DNA from: Protofrankia sp963555925
GTDB lineage: Bacteria > Actinomycetota > Actinomycetes > Frankiales > Frankiaceae
Reading direction: 5' to 3'
DNA length: 64,000 bases
Assembly: GCA_963555925.1 (NCBI GenBank)
Contig: CAUVXJ010000060.1
Coordinates: 17,444-81,443, forward strand
Shown here: one piece after another, positions 35,032-43,585 of the stretch
How positions within the stretch are numbered: the stretch's first letter is position 1
How the letters are laid out: each line of letters opens with the position of its first letter
The notes under the pieces: model-generated
What the model was told of the DNA's origin: nothing
The model's database searches: none
Seen by the model: the letters and a program-made list of their open reading frames with translations, nothing else
Made by a program: the position numbers and the translations under genes

Positions 35032-36609
35032 TCAGGTCGCGAGGAGTACGCGTTTGCGGAGCAGGTCGAAGTTCGCTCTGCCGTACATTTGCCTCTTGAT
35101 CATTTTGATGCGGTTCACGGTGCCTTCGACCTGTCCGGAGCTGTGGGGCAGTGTCAGGCCGTTGAGGACGGCGTCGTGGTCGCGGAGCAGGCCGCGGGTG
35201 AAACGGTGCAGTTCAGGGAGGTCGTCGGCGTCGACAGCGGCGATCCAGCTGTTGAGCCGGTCGCCGTGGCGTCCGGTGAGCATCTGCGCGAACGCGGTGA
35301 CGTGACCCGCGAGGGTCTGCAGGTGCTGGCAGCGGACGAGGACCTGCTTCAACGCGAGGGTTTCCTCCTCGTCGAGGTGGTCGGGATCGGTGAGGACCCA
35401 GCGGGTCACGGTGCGGACCTTCGGCGCCGGCGCCGGCGCCGGCGCCGGTGCGGGTGCGGGTGCGGGTGCGGGTGCGGGTGCGGGTGCGGGTGCGGTGGCG
35501 CTGGCGGCGCGCAGCGGGCGCAGGTAGGCCAGGACGGTGGCCTGGCTTCCGGGGTAGCCCTGTTCGCGGATCTCCCGGAACAGCTGACTGCCATTGGTGA
35601 TCCCGGCGTTCACCCGCTCGTGGAGGTAGGGCTCCCACCGCCGCAGGACCGAACCGCGTCCGTCGCGGGTCTTGGCCAGGACGTCCTCGATGGTGGCCGC
35701 GCGGTAGTACTTGCGGACCGTTTCCTTCGCCAGCCCCAATTCCCGCATGATCGGCTTGATGCCGAGGCCCTGCGCTTTGAGGTTCTGGACAGCGGCATAC
35801 CGCTCGCGGGCGTTCCGCACGAACGCCCGGCTCTCGAAGTGTTCGTCCCGCGCCTCGGCCACCGCCTCCTCGACGTCGTCCGGCTGGCTTGCGGGGGCCT
35901 CGACGGCCGGTAGGGCAGGTTCTTTCAGGCAGGAACGATGGTGGGCGACAGTCGCCTCGACGTACCCGGCGAGGTTGTGCCACAGATGCCACCTGTCCGC
36001 CACTTCCACCGCGTTCGGGGCGTCGGTGCGGGCACCGTCGGCGTAGGCACCGGCCCGGTCCCGGCAGATCACCTGCGCGCCGGGATGCTCGGCCAGCCAG
36101 CCGGCGAACGTCGCAGCCTCCCGATCCGCGAGCAGATCCACCGGCCGGTGACGGTCCAGATCGACCAGGACCGTTCCATAGACCCGCCCCCGGCGCACCG
36201 CGAAATCGTCCACGCCGAGGGTCGCCACGACACCCACCTGCGGGTCGGGTAACGCCCGCACCCGACGCAGCACCGTGTTCCGGCCAGCACACAGACCCAT
36301 CCGCCCGGCGAGACGCGAACCGGCCCGCCCCGCCAACGCCAACCCGATCGCCTCGATCATCCCGGTAGCGAGCGGGGTGAACCGAGCATGCGGACTCGTC
36401 AGACCCACAACCTGTTCCGCGAACGTCACCCTTGAACAGCCCGAGTCCAGGCACCGGAACCGCCGGACCAGCAGATCGATCTCGACCTGGGCACCCGCGA
36501 TCGCCGCATCGACCAACCGCCGCCGATACCGGCCATGCACCCGCTCCGAGACCACCCCACAACCCGGACAGGCCCTACCCGACCCTCGAACACGGGCCCA
36601 CAGCCGCAC
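35032..36609 (-). CDS. ISL3-family transposase
   Basis: The zinc-binding start is visible in ACPGCGVVSERVHGRYRRRL and RRFRCLDSGCSRVTFAEQV; the DDE core follows with VATLGVDDFAVRRGRVYGTV, VICRDRAGAYADGARTDAPN and the closing Glu in LPHSSGQVEGTVNRIKMIKR. A (PA)n linker of about 20 residues encoded by GGTGCG repeats interrupts the protein near residue 380. The ATG at 36609 leaves out part of the usual N-terminus; the frame stays open to about 36690 with residues LLPHLAGLVLDRVDRAGDRV that fit the family, so a non-ATG start upstream is likely. It ends just inside the left inverted repeat. Confidence 0.9.
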   Translation of the reverse strand: MRLWARVRGSGRACPGCGVVSERVHGRYRRRLVDAAIAGAQVEIDLLVRRFRCLDSGCSRVTFAEQVVGLTSPHARFTPLATGMIEAIGLALAGRAGSRLAGRMGLCAGRNTVLRRVRALPDPQVGVVATLGVDDFAVRRGRVYGTVLVDLDRHRPVDLLADREAATFAGWLAEHPGAQVICRDRAGAYADGARTDAPNAVEVADRWHLWHNLAGYVEATVAHHRSCLKEPALPAVEAPASQPDDVEEAVAEARDEHFESRAFVRNARERYAAVQNLKAQGLGIKPIMRELGLAKETVRKYYRAATIEDVLAKTRDGRGSVLRRWEPYLHERVNAGITNGSQLFREIREQGYPGSQATVLAYLRPLRAASATAPAPAPAPAPAPAPAPAPAPAPAPKVRTVTRWVLTDPDHLDEEETLALKQVLVRCQHLQTLAGHVTAFAQMLTGRHGDRLNSWIAAVDADDLPELHRFTRGLLRDHDAVLNGLTLPHSSGQVEGTVNRIKMIKRQMYGRANFDLLRKRVLLAT

Positions 36610-36732
36610 ACGATCACCAGCCCGGTCAACCCGGTCGAGGACCAGACCCGCCAGATGCGGAAGCAGAACTCCAAGATCAGAGAGGCACCCGCCACATGAT
36701 CACAGCAGCCTGATCCTGACGACTCACCGCCC

Positions 36733-36789
36733 CCGGGGCCACCCCGACCACAAGATCAGGGCCAGATCCAGATCCAGTTTTCAGGAAGC
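36733..36789 (-). repeat. Right terminal inverted repeat of the ISL3 element
   Basis: Exact reverse complement of 34969-35025. Read on the minus strand it extends the interrupted PIG-L frame by LPENWIWIWP. Confidence 0.9.
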
Positions 36790-37016
36790 CTTGACAGAAC
36801 CTCGGGTGTGAGCCGGCACAGCAGGTCGACGCAGTCCTGCTCCTGATGCCGGTCGACCACCTCCACGCTGGCGCCGAGCATGTCCGTGGCCAACTTCGCC
36901 TCAGCGGCCCGCTCCTCGGCCACTCGCTCCACAGCGATCGTGACGGTGGCATGCCGGGCATGCCACGCGAGGGTGCCGCCTATCCACAGCTCGGCATCGT
37001 CGGGATGGGCGGTCAC
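36790..37016 (-). pseudogene. PIG-L/LmbE-family deacetylase, 3'-truncated by the insertion sequence
   Basis: The frame reads VTAHPDDAELWIGGTLAWHA, with the HPDD zinc-binding motif of PIG-L deacetylases, then VTIAVERVAEERAAEAKLAT and DLLCRLTPEVL, after which the insertion sequence begins. The second zinc-binding His (HxxDxH region) is lost, so the product is dead. Upstream a TGA sits shortly before the GTG at 37016, so a few N-terminal residues may be lost too. Mycothiol-type or sugar-deacetylase roles are known for the family. Confidence 0.75.
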
Positions 37017-37046
37017 CGCGAGGACGCTGCCCGGGGGTCGCGCCGC

Positions 37047-37230
37047 TCACCGCCACCGGCCCAGCGTGTTGACGACAGCGGCGTCCACCGAGGTGCCTTG
37101 CGGTAGTGCGGGGAGATCGATGTTGATCTGAAGACGGATCATCTGCCGCCAGGTCAGCACCTTCTCCCACATCTGCTCGGCCGCGGCCGGCGGCACCGAC
37201 CAGACGGCCCGCGGCCCGTGCTTTCTCGAG
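37047..37230 (-). pseudogene. Unrecognised ORF fragment upstream of the PIG-L remnant
   Basis: One frame, from just after the AraC stop, reads HGPRAVWSVPPAAAEQMWEK and RLQINIDLPALPQGTSVDAA VVNTLGRWR before a TGA that nearly overlaps the PIG-L start. Composition and codon use look coding, and the spacing suggests translational coupling with the deacetylase gene, but the N-terminus is missing and no family is recognised. Confidence 0.35.
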
Positions 37231-37232
37231 CG

Positions 37233-38201
37233 TCAGGCCGTCGGCGAGGATACGGGCGGCTCGGTGGAGTCCGGGTTCAGGGCGCGGCGGCGGACCTCAC
37301 CCGGTGTCAGACCGTAGCGTTCCCGAAAAAGCCGGGTGAGGTGCGGCTGATTGTGGAAGCCCCACCGATCGGCGATCGCGTTGATGCTGTGTCGGGCCAA
37401 CAGCCGACTCTCGAGGTCGGCTTTCACGCGTTCCAGCCGTTGGGCGCGGATGTAGGCGGACACGGAGATCTGCTGATCCTCGAACAGCCGGTGAAGATAC
37501 CGGGGCGAGATGTGGTGGGCCGCGGCGATCGCGTCGGGGCACAGGGCGTCGTCTGTCAGGTGCTCACGAATCCAGGCGATGATCTGTAATCGCCGTGCAT
37601 CGGCCGGAGTCGTGGCGCTGTTGTCCGTGGTGTCGGCGAGCGTCGCCGCGAGCAGATCCATGCAGGCCGCGGCCAGTCGATGGCTGGCTCCCGTCCCGCA
37701 CGACTGCGCATGGGCCAGCAGGCTGCGCATGCACGCGTTCAGCACCGCGCCGGCACCCTCCCGAGATGGCAGGACGCGAGCGGTCCACCGTTCGACGAGT
37801 GCTGGCGGCAGGGGCACCAGGTCGCGTGGAAAGATCAGAACAGCAAGGTGAAAGTCGTCTCGGCTGCTATGCCGGTACGGACGTCCGGTGTCGGACAGAA
37901 CAAGGTCGCCGGGCTGGAGCAGGCACTCATGGCCATCTTGATCCAGCACCGTGACACCAGCCACCTGAAGTGTGATCTTGTAGACGGGCCTGTCGGCGGT
38001 TCCTGTGGCGACAGCGGTACGCACGACCATGTGTGGCGATGCCTGTACGGATAGCAGTGACAGTTCTCCCAGGGTGGTCGCGTCCAGCACCGCGTGGAAC
38101 GGGCCGTCGGCATCCACGACCGGTTCCAAGGTCTCGAAGGTAGTGCTGACCGCATGACGCCACTGCTCGATGTCGCGTGCTCCCTCGAAGGAGCGTGACA
38201 T
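37233..38201 (-). CDS. AraC-family transcriptional regulator (AraC-binding-like N-terminal domain)
   Basis: The C-terminus has two helix-turn-helix units: IAAAHHISPRYLHRLFEDQ and INAIADRWGFHNQPHLTRLF RERYGLTPGEVRR. The first 200 residues form an effector domain with LLQPGDLVLSDTGRPYRHSS, like FeaR/NitR-type regulators of aromatic amine or aldehyde oxidation. MSRSFEGARDIEQW at 38201 aligns with the start of such proteins; an open extension to 38360 looks non-coding. It is divergent from the aldehyde dehydrogenase gene at 38573 and probably activates it through the tandem repeats at 38417-38441. Confidence 0.82.
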   Translation of the reverse strand: MSRSFEGARDIEQWRHAVSTTFETLEPVVDADGPFHAVLDATTLGELSLLSVQASPHMVVRTAVATGTADRPVYKITLQVAGVTVLDQDGHECLLQPGDLVLSDTGRPYRHSSRDDFHLAVLIFPRDLVPLPPALVERWTARVLPSREGAGAVLNACMRSLLAHAQSCGTGASHRLAAACMDLLAATLADTTDNSATTPADARRLQIIAWIREHLTDDALCPDAIAAAHHISPRYLHRLFEDQQISVSAYIRAQRLERVKADLESRLLARHSINAIADRWGFHNQPHLTRLFRERYGLTPGEVRRRALNPDSTEPPVSSPTA

Positions 38202-38416
38202 CGCGGTACCGGCAGGCGTGGCCGGTCCAGGAGCCGCCTCGCCGGCCTCCACAGGTGCGTTCGCTAATCGGCACCCCGCCGCACCGGTGCTGTCCACGCC
38301 TCGCCTCCTCGACCAGCCTTCGTGATCACTTTCAGGGCCGAACTGTACACCTGCGCGCAAGAATCAGGGCGCCCGTCGTCAACTGCGCTGGCCCGAACGT
38401 GGCCATCCTGACTATT

Positions 38417-38441
38417 GAGTCTGGTGCATGAGTCTGGTGCA
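38417..38441 (+). promoter_or_regulatory. Direct repeat operator candidate
   Basis: GAGTCTGGTGCA occurs twice with one base between, period 13, in the divergent region between the AraC gene and the aldehyde dehydrogenase. Direct repeats are the common form of AraC-family binding sites. Confidence 0.55.
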
Positions 38442-38572
38442 GGAACCGGCGTTCGCGATAGCGCGACGAGAAGTCCAGGCGATCTACCGACGTGTGTCGG
38501 ACCAGGCGTTTCAGCATCAGCTGACCGCCATCGCTGTACCGGCGGATTCCGCCGCGTGGAGGTGTCATTACT

Positions 38573-40084
38573 GTGGACCAAATAATAACACAGGCTGTGA
38601 CCGTGGCTATCGACGACACGACCGCGATGCCCGGTCGACCAATGGTGTCGGCGGGCCGGCTGTTCATCGACGGTGGGTGGCGCGACGGAGTCGGAGAGGA
38701 GCGCCGCGCGGTGATCGACCCGTCGACCGGGCAGACCGTCGCCACGGTGGTCGACGGTGGCGAAGCGGATATCGACAGCGCAGTCAAGGCTGCTCGCAGG
38801 GCCTTCGACGAGGGGCCGTGGCCCCGGCTGTCGGGCCGGGAGCGCGCTCGCGTCCTGATTCGCGTCGCCGAGCTCGTGCGCGAGCACGCCGACGAACTGG
38901 CTCGGCTGGAAACTCTGGATGTCGGCAAGCCGATCACACTGTCCCGGGTAGTCGACGTCAATACCGTGATCGAGCAATACGAGTATTATGCCGCTCTGGC
39001 GCAGACAATCGACGGGTCGACACGGTCGATTTCCGTGCCCGCGCTGGCATATACCCGCCGCGAACCCATCGGTGTAGTCGGAGCCATCACGCCGTTCAAC
39101 TTCCCGCTGATCCTCTCCAACAGCAAAATCGCTCCGGCGTTGGCAGCCGGAAATACGATCGTCCACAAGCCGGCCGAGGACACGCCGTTGTCGGCGCTGC
39201 GGATGGCGGAGCTGTTCTCGGCAGCCGGTGTGCCTGACGGAGTCGTGAACGTGGTCACCGCCGGGGCGGTGGCCGGCCAGGCGCTCATCCGCCACCCGGG
39301 TGTCGACAAGATCGCCTTTACCGGGTCGACGCCGGTCGGGCGGTCGGTGGCGAGCCTGGCCGGTGAGTTCCTCAAGCCGGCGACCATCGAGCTGGGCGGC
39401 AAGTCCGCGCAGCTGATCTTCGCTGACGCGGACCTCGACACGGCCATCGGCGCGGCGATCCAGGGATTCGTGTTCAACACCGGCCAGTTCTGTATGGGTG
39501 GCACCCGGCTGCTGGTGGCGCGCGAACTGTTCGACACGGTGGTCGAAGCCGTCGCAGGTGGCGCCGCCGGCGTGCCGGTCGGGGATCCGTTCGAGGAATC
39601 CACCATCGTGGGGCCGCTGGGCGGCGAGCGGCACCTGGCCAAGGTCGAGGACTACATCCAGCTGGCCCGTGCAACCAACGGTGTCCGGATTGTGACCGGC
39701 GGGCAGCGGCTCGACCTCGGTGGCGGCTCGTACTACGCCCCCACCGTCATCACCGGCATGCCCAATAACTCCCGTCTCGTCCAGGAGGAGATCTTCGGCC
39801 CGGTGCTGACCGTCCAGCCGTTCGAGGACGAGGACGAGGCCGTCGCGCTCGCCAACAGCACGCCCTTCGGACTCGCGGCAGGCCTGCACACCCGCGATGT
39901 CGCCCGGGCCCACCGGGTCGCGGCACGGCTTGCGGCGGGCATCGTGTGGGTCAACGGCTGGGCACTGCTCGATCCCGCCATGCCATTCGGCGGCTACAAA
40001 CAGTCTGGCTACGGCCGCGAGAACGGGCCTGAAGGTCTGCACGAGTACACGCAGGTCAAGTCCGTGATCGTCGCGCTCACCTGA
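38573..40084 (+). CDS. NAD(P)-dependent aldehyde dehydrogenase
   Basis: A 503-residue class I-type aldehyde dehydrogenase: NFPLILSNSKIAPALAAGNT, FTGSTPVGRSVA cofactor motif, general-base Glu in TIELGGKSAQL, and the catalytic Cys in NTGQFCMGGTR; QEEIFGPVL and PFGGYKQSGYGRENG follow. The GTG at 38573 is preceded by GGAGG. It is likely co-transcribed with the alcohol dehydrogenase downstream, giving the pair needed to take an aromatic alcohol through its aldehyde (for example vanillin or benzaldehyde) to the acid. Regulated by the divergent AraC gene, by inference. Confidence 0.88.
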   Translation: MDQIITQAVTVAIDDTTAMPGRPMVSAGRLFIDGGWRDGVGEERRAVIDPSTGQTVATVVDGGEADIDSAVKAARRAFDEGPWPRLSGRERARVLIRVAELVREHADELARLETLDVGKPITLSRVVDVNTVIEQYEYYAALAQTIDGSTRSISVPALAYTRREPIGVVGAITPFNFPLILSNSKIAPALAAGNTIVHKPAEDTPLSALRMAELFSAAGVPDGVVNVVTAGAVAGQALIRHPGVDKIAFTGSTPVGRSVASLAGEFLKPATIELGGKSAQLIFADADLDTAIGAAIQGFVFNTGQFCMGGTRLLVARELFDTVVEAVAGGAAGVPVGDPFEESTIVGPLGGERHLAKVEDYIQLARATNGVRIVTGGQRLDLGGGSYYAPTVITGMPNNSRLVQEEIFGPVLTVQPFEDEDEAVALANSTPFGLAAGLHTRDVARAHRVAARLAAGIVWVNGWALLDPAMPFGGYKQSGYGRENGPEGLHEYTQVKSVIVALT

Positions 40085-40195
40085 TCCGGCGTCAGCACGG
40101 ACTGATCGGGCGCCAGCACCGACCGAGCTGGAGCCAGCACCTACATCCGCGAAATCCGTGAGCATGTGACCACCGAGCAAGGAGATACAGCCAGC

Positions 40196-41299
40196 ATGAC
40201 GACGACGCAAGCGGCACTCGTCGAGAAGGCCGGAGAACCGTTCACACTGTCCGAGGTCGAGTTAGACGACCCGCGACCCGACGAGGTCGTCGTGCGCCTG
40301 GTGGCAGCCGGCGTCTGCCACACCGATCTCACTGTTGCCGGAGGCGGTCTGCCGTTTCCCCTGCCTGGCGTCCTCGGGCACGAGGGCGCCGGCGTGGTGG
40401 AAAGCGTCGGCTCCGGGGTCAGTCGGGTGCAACCAGGTGACCACGTCCTGTTGTCGTTCACATCCTGCGGCCGATGCGGGAACTGTCGGGACGGCCACCC
40501 GGCCTACTGCGCGACCTGGCTTGCGATGAACCTTCTCGGCGGCGTGCGTGCCGACGGTTCGTCGACCATCACCAGGGCGCAGGAGACGATCGGCGGTCAC
40601 TTCTTCGGCCAGTCCTCCTTCTCCCGCCATGCCCTGGTCGACGAGCGCAGCGTCGTCAAAGTGGACGCCGACGTCGCGCTCAACCTGATCGCGCCGCTGG
40701 GCTGTGGCGTGCAGACGGGCGCCGGCGCGGTCTGGAACGTCCTGAATCCGCGCCCCGGCGCGACGATCGCGGTCACCGGCGCCGGTTCCGTCGGCCTGTC
40801 AGCAATCATGGCGGCTGCCCTCACACCGGCGACACGCATCATCGCCGTCGACCGGATCGAACAGCGGTTGCGCCTGGCGGTGCAGCTGGGGGCCACCGAC
40901 GTTGTCAACGCCACCGACGGCGGCGTCGCCGAGCAGTTGGCCGAGATCACCGGTGGCGCGGGGGTCGACGGCGTGGTCGAGACGACGGGGAACACCGCTG
41001 TCCTGCGGACGGCGATCGACTGCCTTGCCGCTCGTGGGACAGCGGTCATCGTCGGCGCGCCTCCCTTCGGCTCCGAGGTGGGGCTCGATGTCAATGCCAT
41101 GCTGGGGGGCCGCCAGGTCGTCGGGATCACCCTCGGTGACAGCGAGACGGAACGGCTGCTGCCCGTTCTCGTCGCTCTTGTTCGCTCCGGCCGGATGCCG
41201 GTCCAGAAACTGATCACCGAGTACGGGTTCAGTCAGATCCAAACCGCGGTCGACGACATGGTGGCGGGAAAGACCATCAAACCGGTCCTCACATTCTAG
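40196..41299 (+). CDS. Zinc-dependent alcohol dehydrogenase, aryl-alcohol type
   Basis: A medium-chain dehydrogenase with catalytic-zinc motifs AAGVCHTDLTVAGG and LPGVLGHEGAGVVESVG, four structural cysteines in SCGRCGNCRDGHPAYC, the class III-like LGCGVQTGAGAVWNVL and the cofactor motif VTGAGSVGLSAIMAA. This subgroup includes benzyl alcohol dehydrogenases (XylB type). AAGGAG at 40179-40184 supports the ATG at 40196 over GTG at 40166. With the upstream aldehyde dehydrogenase it would convert an aromatic alcohol to the acid. Its TAG abuts a pair of dispersed hairpin repeats. Confidence 0.85.
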   Translation: MTTTQAALVEKAGEPFTLSEVELDDPRPDEVVVRLVAAGVCHTDLTVAGGGLPFPLPGVLGHEGAGVVESVGSGVSRVQPGDHVLLSFTSCGRCGNCRDGHPAYCATWLAMNLLGGVRADGSSTITRAQETIGGHFFGQSSFSRHALVDERSVVKVDADVALNLIAPLGCGVQTGAGAVWNVLNPRPGATIAVTGAGSVGLSAIMAAALTPATRIIAVDRIEQRLRLAVQLGATDVVNATDGGVAEQLAEITGGAGVDGVVETTGNTAVLRTAIDCLAARGTAVIVGAPPFGSEVGLDVNAMLGGRQVVGITLGDSETERLLPVLVALVRSGRMPVQKLITEYGFSQIQTAVDDMVAGKTIKPVLTF

Positions 41300-41350
41300 G
41301 AGCGACCGGCAATAGGGGACGCGGCGTCGCGGGGCTATTGCCGGGCGCTC
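41300..41350. repeat. Dispersed hairpin repeat, copies B1 and B2 in inverted pair
   Basis: GAGCGACCGGCAATAGGGG (41300-41318, minus orientation) and GGGGCTATTGCCGGGCGCTC (41331-41350, plus) face each other across a 12-bp GC-rich centre, forming a longer hairpin, between the alcohol dehydrogenase and the esterase. Confidence 0.75.
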
Positions 41351-41367
41351 TAACTGGAAGGCACACC

Positions 41368-42294
41368 ATGCCAGTTGATCCGCAATTCGAGGCCGTTCTC
41401 AAACAGGCTGCCGCAGCGGGCCTGCCACCGTTCCACACGCTCACGCTCGTCCAGGCCCGAGCGCTGTACGCCCAGCTGATGGCTCTACCTGACCGCCCGG
41501 TGCCCGTCGTGCACGTGGCGGACCGGACGGTGCCCGGTCCAGCTGGGGAACTCCCCGTGCGGATCTACCGGCCGGGATTGGATGGGCGCCGGCCCGTGCT
41601 GACCTATTTCCACGGTGGCGGCTGGACGCTCGGCGACCTGGACAGTGACGACTGGCTGTGCCGGCGCCTGGCCGTCGGCGCCGACGCGGTCGTGGTCAGC
41701 GTCGACTACCGGCGTGCGCCGGAGCACCCCTTTCCGGCAGCGCTGAACGACGCGGTCGCGGGCTATCTGTGGGCCCGGGAGCACGCCGGCGAAATCGGCG
41801 GTGACAGCGGCCGCGTCGCCGTCGGAGGATGGAGCGCCGGCGGCAACCTCGCCGCCGCGGCATGTCTCGAGCTGCAGGGCGAAAATATGCCGGCTGCTCA
41901 GCTACTTCTGACGCCCGCCGTCGACGCCACTATGGCCTTGCCCTCGTACACCGAGAACGCGACCGGATTCGGTCTCGACGTGATGACCGGCCGGTGGTTC
42001 ACGGACAACTACGTGCCTGACCCGGCGCAGCGAAGCCATCCCCTGGTGTCTCCGCTTGCGGCCGTCGACCTCTGCGGGCTTCCGCCGGCAGTGGTCTACA
42101 CAGCCGAGTACGACATCCTCAGGGACGAGGGGGAAGCGTACGCGCACCGGCTCGAACAGGCCGGCACAAAGGTCATCGCGAAGCGGGTCGAGGGACTCGA
42201 CCACCTTTTCCAGCTACACACCGCGGCCGTGGACGCGGCCGCAGACGCCGTCGATCAACTGATCGCGGACGTGGCGGACGTACTGCGCCTGTAA
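41368..42294 (+). CDS. Alpha/beta hydrolase, hormone-sensitive-lipase family esterase
   Basis: About 308 residues with the oxyanion motif YFHGGGWTLGD, nucleophile Ser in VGGWSAGGNLAAAA, Asp in YTAEYDILRDEGEAYA and His in GLDHLFQLH. Such enzymes hydrolyse short acyl or aryl esters in the cytoplasm. GGAAGG upstream supports the ATG at 41368. It follows the alcohol dehydrogenase, so release of an aromatic alcohol from an ester is a reasonable guess. A strong hairpin terminator stands behind it. Confidence 0.87.
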   Translation: MPVDPQFEAVLKQAAAAGLPPFHTLTLVQARALYAQLMALPDRPVPVVHVADRTVPGPAGELPVRIYRPGLDGRRPVLTYFHGGGWTLGDLDSDDWLCRRLAVGADAVVVSVDYRRAPEHPFPAALNDAVAGYLWAREHAGEIGGDSGRVAVGGWSAGGNLAAAACLELQGENMPAAQLLLTPAVDATMALPSYTENATGFGLDVMTGRWFTDNYVPDPAQRSHPLVSPLAAVDLCGLPPAVVYTAEYDILRDEGEAYAHRLEQAGTKVIAKRVEGLDHLFQLHTAAVDAAADAVDQLIADVADVLRL

Positions 42295-42301
42295 TCCGCC
42301 T

Positions 42302-42336
42302 CGCCCGCAGCTCCGCTTCTCGCGGGGCTGCGGGCG
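42302..42336 (+). terminator. Stem-loop terminator after the esterase
   Basis: CGCCCGCAGCTCCGC pairs over 15 bp (one G-U) with GCGGGGCTGCGGGCG around loop TTCTC, eight bases after the esterase stop and between convergent genes. Confidence 0.75.
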
Positions 42337-42370
42337 TGCACCTCGCGATCTACGCACCCCAGCCCCGCTT

Positions 42371-42402
42371 CTTGATCCATACCCCTATTGCGGGGCACTC
42401 TT
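42371..42402 (+). repeat. Dispersed hairpin repeat, copy C
   Basis: CTTGATCCATACCCCTATTG continues into CGGGGCACTCTT immediately beyond the vanA stop; long-form match to copy F at 18129. Confidence 0.65.
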
Positions 42403-42404
42403 AG

Positions 42405-43469
42405 TCAGGATGTCGGTGCTGGGGATGCCAGCATTTCTCTGATCATTTTGCGCCCGGCGAGGGCACCTGCGTCGATGGCGATGCTGAGTTCCTGGATGCG
42501 GCCGTGGCCGGAGACACCGCCGGCCTTCTCCTCGTCCGCGATCACTTGTTCGAGCAGCGTCAGCGCGTCCACGTCCTGCTGCACGACTTCCCGATTCATC
42601 CGCTCGAAGAAGGCGGAGACCTCGGCGTCGCCCAGCGCGAAGTCGCGGGCCACCGCCCAGAAGTCGAACGTGCTGTGCTCGGTTTCCGGCGTTATACCGT
42701 AGAGAATCTTTGCATGCACAGCACCGGCGTCTCCGCCGGCATTTCCCGGCAGCACGCCGGCTGGTGCGATCCGTGAATGCAGCACGTACGAACAGACCGG
42801 ACGGTACTCGATGTCCTGCCAGCGGTCGATGGGCGTCGAGAATCCGGTTGACTTCTCATAGAAGGGCGGGCACTCGACGCCGTGCATGTGCCGGCTGATC
42901 CGGATGACCTGCCCCGCGTGGTCGACCTCGGTCTGAATCGGCGTCGCGGCCACCTCGGGAGTCCCGATGAATCCCGCGTGCAGGTAGGTCTCGTGGGACA
43001 GGTCGAGCAGGTTGTCGACCAGGAGTTGATACCGGGCCGGCAGGGGGGCCACATCGCCGATCATGGTCCAGCCGGGGTCGTCGAGCCAGTGGTTGTCCGG
43101 AACGGCAGCGAGGTCGGCCTTGGCCTCTTCGCCGATCCAGACCCAGATCCAGTTGGCCTGCTCGACGACGCGATAGCTGCGCACCCGTGCGGTTCGCGGC
43201 ACCCGCTCCTGGCCGGGTACCGCGATGCAGGTGCCCGAACAGTCGTAGGTGAAGCCGTGATACCCGCATTCCAGGTCGTCGCCCCGCAGTGTTCCGAGCG
43301 ACAGCGGGTAGCGGCGGTGGACGCAGCGGTCGGCCAGGGCGACGACCCGCCCGTCCAGCGTGCGGTAGAAGACGATCGGCTCGCCGCAGATCGTCCGCGC
43401 GAACAGGTCGCGGCCGATCTCACGGCTCCAAGCCGCGACGTACCACTGGTTCTGCGGAAACACCCTCAT
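42405..43469 (-). CDS. vanA: Rieske oxygenase, vanillate O-demethylase type
   Basis: The 354-residue protein opens FPQNQWYVAAWSREIGRDLF and has a full Rieske motif CVHRRYPLSLGTL then CGYHG, followed by the mononuclear-iron motif VDNLLDLSHETYLHAGF with bridging Asp and two His. These, and the length, match VanA-type aromatic O-demethylases, which convert vanillate to protocatechuate and formaldehyde. No reductase gene is adjacent; the VanB-like protein at 16.4 kb is the nearest candidate partner. The ATG at 43469 follows GAGAGG. A divergent MarR gene and 18-bp tandem repeats lie upstream. Another methoxy-arene substrate such as syringate is possible. Confidence 0.85.
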   Translation of the reverse strand: MRVFPQNQWYVAAWSREIGRDLFARTICGEPIVFYRTLDGRVVALADRCVHRRYPLSLGTLRGDDLECGYHGFTYDCSGTCIAVPGQERVPRTARVRSYRVVEQANWIWVWIGEEAKADLAAVPDNHWLDDPGWTMIGDVAPLPARYQLLVDNLLDLSHETYLHAGFIGTPEVAATPIQTEVDHAGQVIRISRHMHGVECPPFYEKSTGFSTPIDRWQDIEYRPVCSYVLHSRIAPAGVLPGNAGGDAGAVHAKILYGITPETEHSTFDFWAVARDFALGDAEVSAFFERMNREVVQQDVDALTLLEQVIADEEKAGGVSGHGRIQELSIAIDAGALAGRKMIREMLASPAPTS

Positions 43470-43482
43470 CACCTCTCATGTC

Positions 43483-43508
43483 AGCGCCCCTATTGCCGGG
43501 CGCTCTTA
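43483..43508 (+). repeat. Dispersed hairpin repeat, copy D
   Basis: AGCGCCC-CTATTGCC-GGGCGCT is a perfect 7-bp stem with 8-nt loop, 14 bp upstream of the vanA start codon. Confidence 0.75.
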
Positions 43509-43585
43509 GCGGAACACCACCAGCACGTCGGAGACCAGCCCGATTCGCCCTCGGGAGCGGACACCGTCCATCCACCACATCGCCA

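Larger units (their letters stand above)
34969..36789 (-). mobile_element. ISL3-family insertion sequence
   Basis: A single ISL3-type transposase gene lies between exact 57-bp terminal inverted repeats (34969-35025 and 36733-36789). Slightly outside, TGTC on the left and GACA on the right flanked by GAACC on both sides suggest that the true ends may lie a few bases further out with a short target duplication; ISL3 elements usually make 8-bp duplications, which is not seen. The left end borders array 2 and the right end truncates a PIG-L gene. The near-perfect ends suggest recent activity. Confidence 0.85.

Noticed and set aside
35401..35520. GGTGCG hexamer tract as a separate non-coding satellite
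   Set aside because: It lies in frame inside the transposase and encodes a (PA)n linker; the flanking domains continue on both sides.
34969..36789. The insertion sequence ends as extra CRISPR repeats
   Set aside because: The end sequence has no similarity to the repeat and the 61-bp periodicity stops at 34950.
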